Of a stretch of DNA of 15,403 bases, positions 13,745 to 15,403 are shown piece by piece. Made by a program: the position numbers and the translations under genes. The notes under the pieces are model-generated. The model was given only the letters and a program-made list of their open reading frames with translations. It searched no databases and was not told where the DNA came from. Each line of letters begins with the position of its first letter. The first letter of the stretch is position 1. The stretch is from Gammaproteobacteria bacterium. GTDB taxonomy: Bacteria > Pseudomonadota > Gammaproteobacteria > PS1 > Pseudothioglobaceae. The stretch spans positions 1 to 15,403 of the forward strand of contig DQNX01000096.1 in the NCBI GenBank assembly GCA_015658965.1, written 5' to 3'.

Positions 13745-13783
13745 AATTAGGTTTTTATAGAATGGAGAAATCTCCACCTAATT
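13745..13783 (+). terminator. Bulged hairpin, possible terminator of the upstream operon
   Basis: The inner stem TGGAGA (13763-13768) / TCTCCA (13771-13776) stacks directly on an outer stem AATTAGG (13745-13751) / CCTAATT (13777-13783). There is an 11-nt bulge on the 5' side. TTGATTTTAATTT follows. The inner loop is only 2 nt, so some inner pairs would open. It lies just after the epimerase stop, which fits a terminator, but the T-tract is broken. Confidence 0.45.
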
Positions 13784-13840
13784 TGATTTTAATTTAGTTT
13801 ACAATGAACTTAATCTATTAACTTTAATAAGGAGTCAGTA

Positions 13841-14758
13841 ATGAATGAATTTATTATTGTATTAGTTGTTTTAGCAATTTTCATTGTTTTCAAGTCCGTA
13901 AAAACGGTACCACAAGGTAGTGAATACACAATTGAGCGTTTTGGTAAATACATAAAATCCCTAAAACCAGGCTTAAACATTATTGTCCCTATTGTAGATA
14001 GAGTCAGTGCTAAAGTTAACATGCGCGAGCAAGTGCTTGATATCGAAAAACAAAGTGTTATTTCAAAAGATAACGCTGTGGTTCAATCCGATGGCGTTGT
14101 ATTCTTTCAAATTATTGATGCTGCCAAAGCCACTTATGAAGTTAATGATCTGTTTAATGCCATGAGAAATTTATGCCTTACGAACATTAGAACAGTATTA
14201 GGTTCGATGTCCTTAGATCAAATGCTATCTAACCGTGATGATATTAATTCGCATTTATTAACAGTTATTGACCAAGCGACCAATCCATGGGGTATTAAAG
14301 TTACCCGAATAGAGATTAAAGATTTGGAGCCACCACTAGATCTTGTTGAGGCTATGAGTAGACAAATGAAGGCCGAACGTCAAAAGCGTGCTGACATCTT
14401 GGAAGCAGAAGGTCAGCGACAGTCAGAAATCTTAAGAGCCGAAGGTGAAAAACAGGCCGCCATTCTTGATGCTGAGGGGCGCAAAGAGGCAGCATTTAGA
14501 GATGCAGAAGCGAGAGAAAGGCTGGCTGAAGCAGAGGCTAATGCCACAACGATGGTATCAGACGCCATAAAGGATGGCGACGTGCAGGCACTTAATTATT
14601 TTGTAGCGACTAAATATACCGAAGCGTTACAGGCCATCGCCACTGCTGATAATGAAAAGCTTGTGCTTATGCCGCTTGAGGCCAGTGCAATATTAGGCTC
14701 TCTTGGCGGTATTGGAGAGCTGGTAAAAGGTATTGGTGGCAATAACCCTAAAACATAG
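13841..14758 (+). CDS. qmcA: SPFH/stomatin-family membrane protein (QmcA-like)
   Basis: Membrane-anchored prohibitin/stomatin-type protein of 305 residues, the QmcA size. Relatives form large oligomers in the inner membrane and influence proteases and membrane organisation. One N-terminal helix (about 3-20) is followed by SVKTVPQGSEYTIERFGKYI and PGLNIIVPIVDRV, the typical SPFH start. ALIDAEG-like repeats (ILEAEG, ILRAEG, ILDAEG, about residues 185-210) form the charged coiled coil. A hydrophobic Gly-rich tail ends the protein. AGGAG (13830-13834) lies 6 bp before ATG 13841. The NfeD-like gene begins 8 bp after its stop, the pairing seen in E. coli qmcA-ybbJ and widely conserved, which supports a joint role. 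Confidence 0.93.
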   Translation: MNEFIIVLVVLAIFIVFKSVKTVPQGSEYTIERFGKYIKSLKPGLNIIVPIVDRVSAKVNMREQVLDIEKQSVISKDNAVVQSDGVVFFQIIDAAKATYEVNDLFNAMRNLCLTNIRTVLGSMSLDQMLSNRDDINSHLLTVIDQATNPWGIKVTRIEIKDLEPPLDLVEAMSRQMKAERQKRADILEAEGQRQSEILRAEGEKQAAILDAEGRKEAAFRDAEARERLAEAEANATTMVSDAIKDGDVQALNYFVATKYTEALQAIATADNEKLVLMPLEASAILGSLGGIGELVKGIGGNNPKT

Positions 14759-14766
14759 AGAATATT

Positions 14767-15207
14767 ATGGAAGCACTATTTGCAGATTTTGATTTTTGGC
14801 ATTGGCTAGTATTAGGGCTTGCACTTATTATTATTGAGCTGTTTGCGTGGAGTACTTTCTTTTTATGGATGGGTATATCAGCAGTTGTTGTGGGTATATT
14901 ATTGTATCTCTCTCCTAATATAAGTTGGGAGATGCAGTTACTTATCTTTGCATTTTTATCAATTGTGACAATCTATGCAGTTAAAAAGCTTTTTAAAGTT
15001 AAAACAATTGATACGCAATTAAATGAGAGGGCCTCTCGTCATATTGGTAATGTTTATACTGTTGCAGAGCTCGATAATAACGGCGCTAAAGTAAAAGTAG
15101 GGGATTCATTATGGCTTGCTAAGGGCTGTGATATGGTTATTGGTCAGCAGGTTAAGGTTGTGGGAACAGATAGCACTACCCTCATTGTGGAAGAGATACC
15201 TAAGTAA
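14767..15207 (+). CDS. NfeD-like membrane protein (YbbJ-like), partner of the SPFH protein
   Basis: Short-type NfeD protein of 146 residues. Hydrophobic helices fill roughly residues 13-30, 33-50 and 54-72, including LGLALIIIELFAWSTFFLWM, a typical YbbJ start. The C-terminal 60 residues form the soluble OB-fold (IGNVYTVAELDNNGAKVKVG, then LWLAKG), ending VEEIPK. The long NfeD protease domain is absent, as expected for the YbbJ subtype. It starts 8 bp after the SPFH gene with only a weak GAGA ribosome-binding site, so translation may be coupled. In characterised systems the NfeD OB domain binds the SPFH oligomer. Confidence 0.92.
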   Translation: MEALFADFDFWHWLVLGLALIIIELFAWSTFFLWMGISAVVVGILLYLSPNISWEMQLLIFAFLSIVTIYAVKKLFKVKTIDTQLNERASRHIGNVYTVAELDNNGAKVKVGDSLWLAKGCDMVIGQQVKVVGTDSTTLIVEEIPK

Positions 15208-15250
15208 TCAAATTATTTTGGTTCTCAAATTTAATACCAATTACTTTTAG

Positions 15251-15403
15251 CTATTTTTGCAAAGTGGACAAATCTTCAAGCACCTCTTGAATATGAGTTT
15301 GTGGATCTACACCCTTGTAGATCTTAACAATATCACCTGTTGGATTAATGATAAAGCTGTTCCTTTTAGCAAACTTAATAACCCAATAATCTCCTAAAGA
15401 ATC
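15251..15403 (-). CDS. Peroxiredoxin (AhpC/TSA or Bcp type), C-terminal 50 residues only
   Basis: The minus-strand frame enters from the window edge and ends at TAG (15253-15251). The visible protein reads GDYWVIKFAKRNSFIINPTG, then DIVKIYKGVDPQTHIQEVL and EDLSTLQK. This is the typical peroxiredoxin C-terminus: Arg near the active site, the Phe-Ile-Ile-Asn/Asp-Pro strand and the last helix. The catalytic cysteine lies upstream, outside the window. It converges with the NfeD-like gene across a 43-bp gap in which no clear terminator is visible. Confidence 0.8.
   Translation of the reverse strand, partial: DSLGDYWVIKFAKRNSFIINPTGDIVKIYKGVDPQTHIQEVLEDLSTLQK

Noticed and set aside
15304..15323. 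Perfect 8-bp inverted repeat GATCTACA-CCCT-TGTAGATC
   Set aside because: It lies inside the peroxiredoxin coding sequence and is explained by the encoded residues; there is no T-tract and no reason to call it a regulatory site.

Overview
The window looks like chromosomal DNA of an AT-rich gammaproteobacterium. The protein style (secreted Asn/Trp/Gly-rich proteins resembling sulfur-globule proteins, next to ordinary gammaproteobacterial housekeeping genes) fits the SUP05/Thioglobus group of marine sulfur oxidisers and their animal symbionts. That assignment is inferred from protein character; no marker gene in the window fixes the taxonomy. No rRNA, tRNA, CRISPR array, transposase or prophage gene was seen.

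Layout. Positions 1-2867 (minus strand) hold most of metH, the cobalamin-dependent methionine synthase, cut by the window edge at the start of its activation domain. Divergently, 2910-4450 (plus) holds three small cysteine-free genes. Each has an 18-residue signal peptide, and all are rich in Asn, Trp, Pro, Gly and Tyr. The second has a near-consensus promoter and a strong terminator. The third starts with TTG, encodes eight tandem 10-residue repeats, and is preceded by a long hairpin. This cluster is the most distinctive part of the window.

Positions 4536-8363 encode a Yej/Opp-like ABC importer in overlapping genes: two permeases and one double ATPase. No substrate-binding protein is present. 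A HIT-family hydrolase (8412-8819) and a fourth small secreted Trp-containing protein (8896-9141) follow.

Positions 9234-10826 encode a two-domain protein with a phosphotransferase-like half and a P-loop half. The gap after it hides a small DUF2892-type membrane gene broken by a single-base frameshift (10877-11082). Next come a secreted PQQ-type sugar dehydrogenase that overlaps a protein-L-isoaspartate methyltransferase, a TIGR01777-type epimerase, and a qmcA-like SPFH gene paired with an NfeD-like gene. The window ends in the 3' end of a minus-strand peroxiredoxin.

Functionally, most genes are ordinary metabolism, transport and protein or membrane maintenance. The secreted low-complexity cluster, with its repeat array and leader hairpin, is the part least explained by well-known systems and the best candidate for something new.
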